From positions 1-63,288 of the forward strand of contig UWOR01000018.1 of the NCBI GenBank assembly GCA_900604495.1: 63,288 nucleotides of DNA, in the 5' to 3' direction. Below, piece after piece: positions 62,626-63,288 of the stretch. The notes beneath the pieces are model-generated. The model was not told the origin of the DNA. It saw nothing but the letters and a program-made list of their open reading frames with translations, and searched no databases. Each line of letters begins with the position of its first letter. Position 1 is the stretch's first letter. The position numbers were made by a program, and so were the translations under genes. This DNA is from Desulfovibrio sp. Marseille-P6017. Its GTDB lineage: Bacteria > Bacillota_A > Clostridia > Peptostreptococcales > Peptostreptococcaceae.

Positions 62626-62654
62626 TTGACAAAAATCGACAAAGTTATTATAAT
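62626..62654 (+). promoter_or_regulatory. Perfect-consensus promoter inside the 16S-23S spacer
   Basis: TTGACA (62626-62631), a 17-base spacer, TATAAT (62649-62654). It lies 23 bases before tRNA-Ala and would start transcription near the tRNA 5' flank. It is closer to consensus than the main rRNA promoter seen at 60886. Confidence 0.7.
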
Positions 62655-62677
62655 ATAACATGTTGAAAAAATAATAT

Positions 62678-62753
62678 GGGGGTGTAGCTCAGCTGGGAGA
62701 GCACTTGCCTTGCACGCAAGGGGTCAGGAGTTCGATCCTCCTCATCTCCACCA
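62678..62753 (+). tRNA. tRNA-Ala (anticodon TGC)
   Basis: A complete cloverleaf of 76 bases. The acceptor GGGGGTG pairs with CATCTCC, the D arm is GCTCAGCTGGGAGAGC, the anticodon stem CTTGC/GCAAG encloses CTTGCAC with anticodon TGC, and the T arm is AGGAGTTCGATCCTCCT with two U-turn mismatches typical for the gene. CCA is encoded. It sits in the 16S-23S spacer as in many Firmicutes. Confidence 0.97.
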
Positions 62754-62923
62754 TTAGTACTTAAATGTACTGTTAGTACTTTGAAAACTGCATAACATTT
62801 AGTGATATGACATCATTTAATTATATATAGACAAGAAAAGTCTTAAAAATTACAAACTTTAAGCAAAGGGATTTATGTGAATGTATATGAACATAAAGAC
62901 TTTGGCGATAACTTTTAATAACT

Positions 62924-63288
62924 GGTCAAGTTATTAAGGGTGCAGGGCGGATGCCTTGGCACTAGGAGCCGATGAAGGACGTGATAAGCTGCGATAAGCT
63001 TCGGGGAGTTGCACGTAAACTTTGATCCGAAGATTTCCGAATGAGGAAACTCACTTAGAGTAATGTCTAAGTATCGTTAAGTGAATACATAGCTTAGCGA
63101 AGGGAACCCGGGGAACTGAAACATCTAAGTACCTGGAGGAAGAGAAAGAAAAATCGATTCCGTAAGTAGCGGCGAGCGAACGCGGAACAGGCCAAACCAA
63201 TAAAGCTTGCTTTGTTGGGGTTGCGGACACGTCATAAACGAAGAGGTATCGTAAGTGAAGAGAGTTGGAAAGCTCCGCTATAAAGGGT
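62924..63288 (+). rRNA. rrl: 23S ribosomal RNA, 5' end (partial)
   Basis: The 5' part of a 23S gene, starting near GGTCAAGTTATTAAGGGTGC and running off the window. GGATGCCTTGGCACTAGGAG and CGGCGAGCGAACGCGGAA are conserved segments. The spacer upstream holds GAAAACTGCATAACATTTA (about 62782-62800), which pairs with the 3' flank of 23S seen at 149-168 in the other operon. Confidence 0.95.

Overview
This is low-GC chromosomal DNA from a Gram-positive anaerobe. The 16S rRNA gene, the AT-rich codon choice (AGA, ATA and TTA dominate) and the gene order point to the Peptostreptococcaceae (the Clostridioides / Paraclostridium / Paeniclostridium / Romboutsia group). I recall the same order near the origin of Clostridioides difficile, but the 16S variable regions read differently from C. 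difficile as I remember it. The genus assignment is inference. A spore former is suggested by cwlD, and sigH is compatible with that.

Layout. The window runs from the 3' end of one rRNA operon (23S end and 5S, 1-388) to the start of another in the same orientation (16S, tRNA-Ala, 5' end of 23S, 60886-63288). Every protein gene between them is on the + strand. 674-13676 holds pyruvate carboxylase, a divergent EF-G paralogue, clpC (without the usual ctsR-mcsA-mcsB), radA, disA, a PIN/TRAM membrane protein and ispD; ispF follows. 14275-20191 is a translation block: a T-box-controlled proS, gltX, a small unknown ORF, cysS and mrnC. 20321-22297 has rlmB, a yacP/rae1-type gene and sigH.

From 22367 to 59991 the window is almost wholly the ribosome and RNA polymerase super-cluster: tuf-rpmG-secE-nusG; rplK-rplA; rplJ-rplL; rpoB-rpoC; rpsL-rpsG-fusA-tuf; the joined S10, spc and alpha clusters (rpsJ to rplQ, with secY, adk, map, a KOW protein, infA and rpmJ); then ecfA1-ecfA2-ecfT-truA and rplM-rpsI. 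cwlD closes the block before the next rRNA operon.

The genes form one growth-rate machine. Regulation is visible as RNA: a T-box before proS, L10 and L13 leaders, an L1-binding mimic just before rplA, and several unassigned hairpins between ribosomal protein genes. Strong promoters with 17-bp spacers precede most transcription units. No phage, transposon, CRISPR, toxin-antitoxin or defence locus was found. The least explained items are the EF-G-like protein, the 50-residue ORF at 18112, the hairpin touching the pyc ribosome-binding site, the promoter inside the 16S-23S spacer, and the structured gaps inside the S10/spc clusters.
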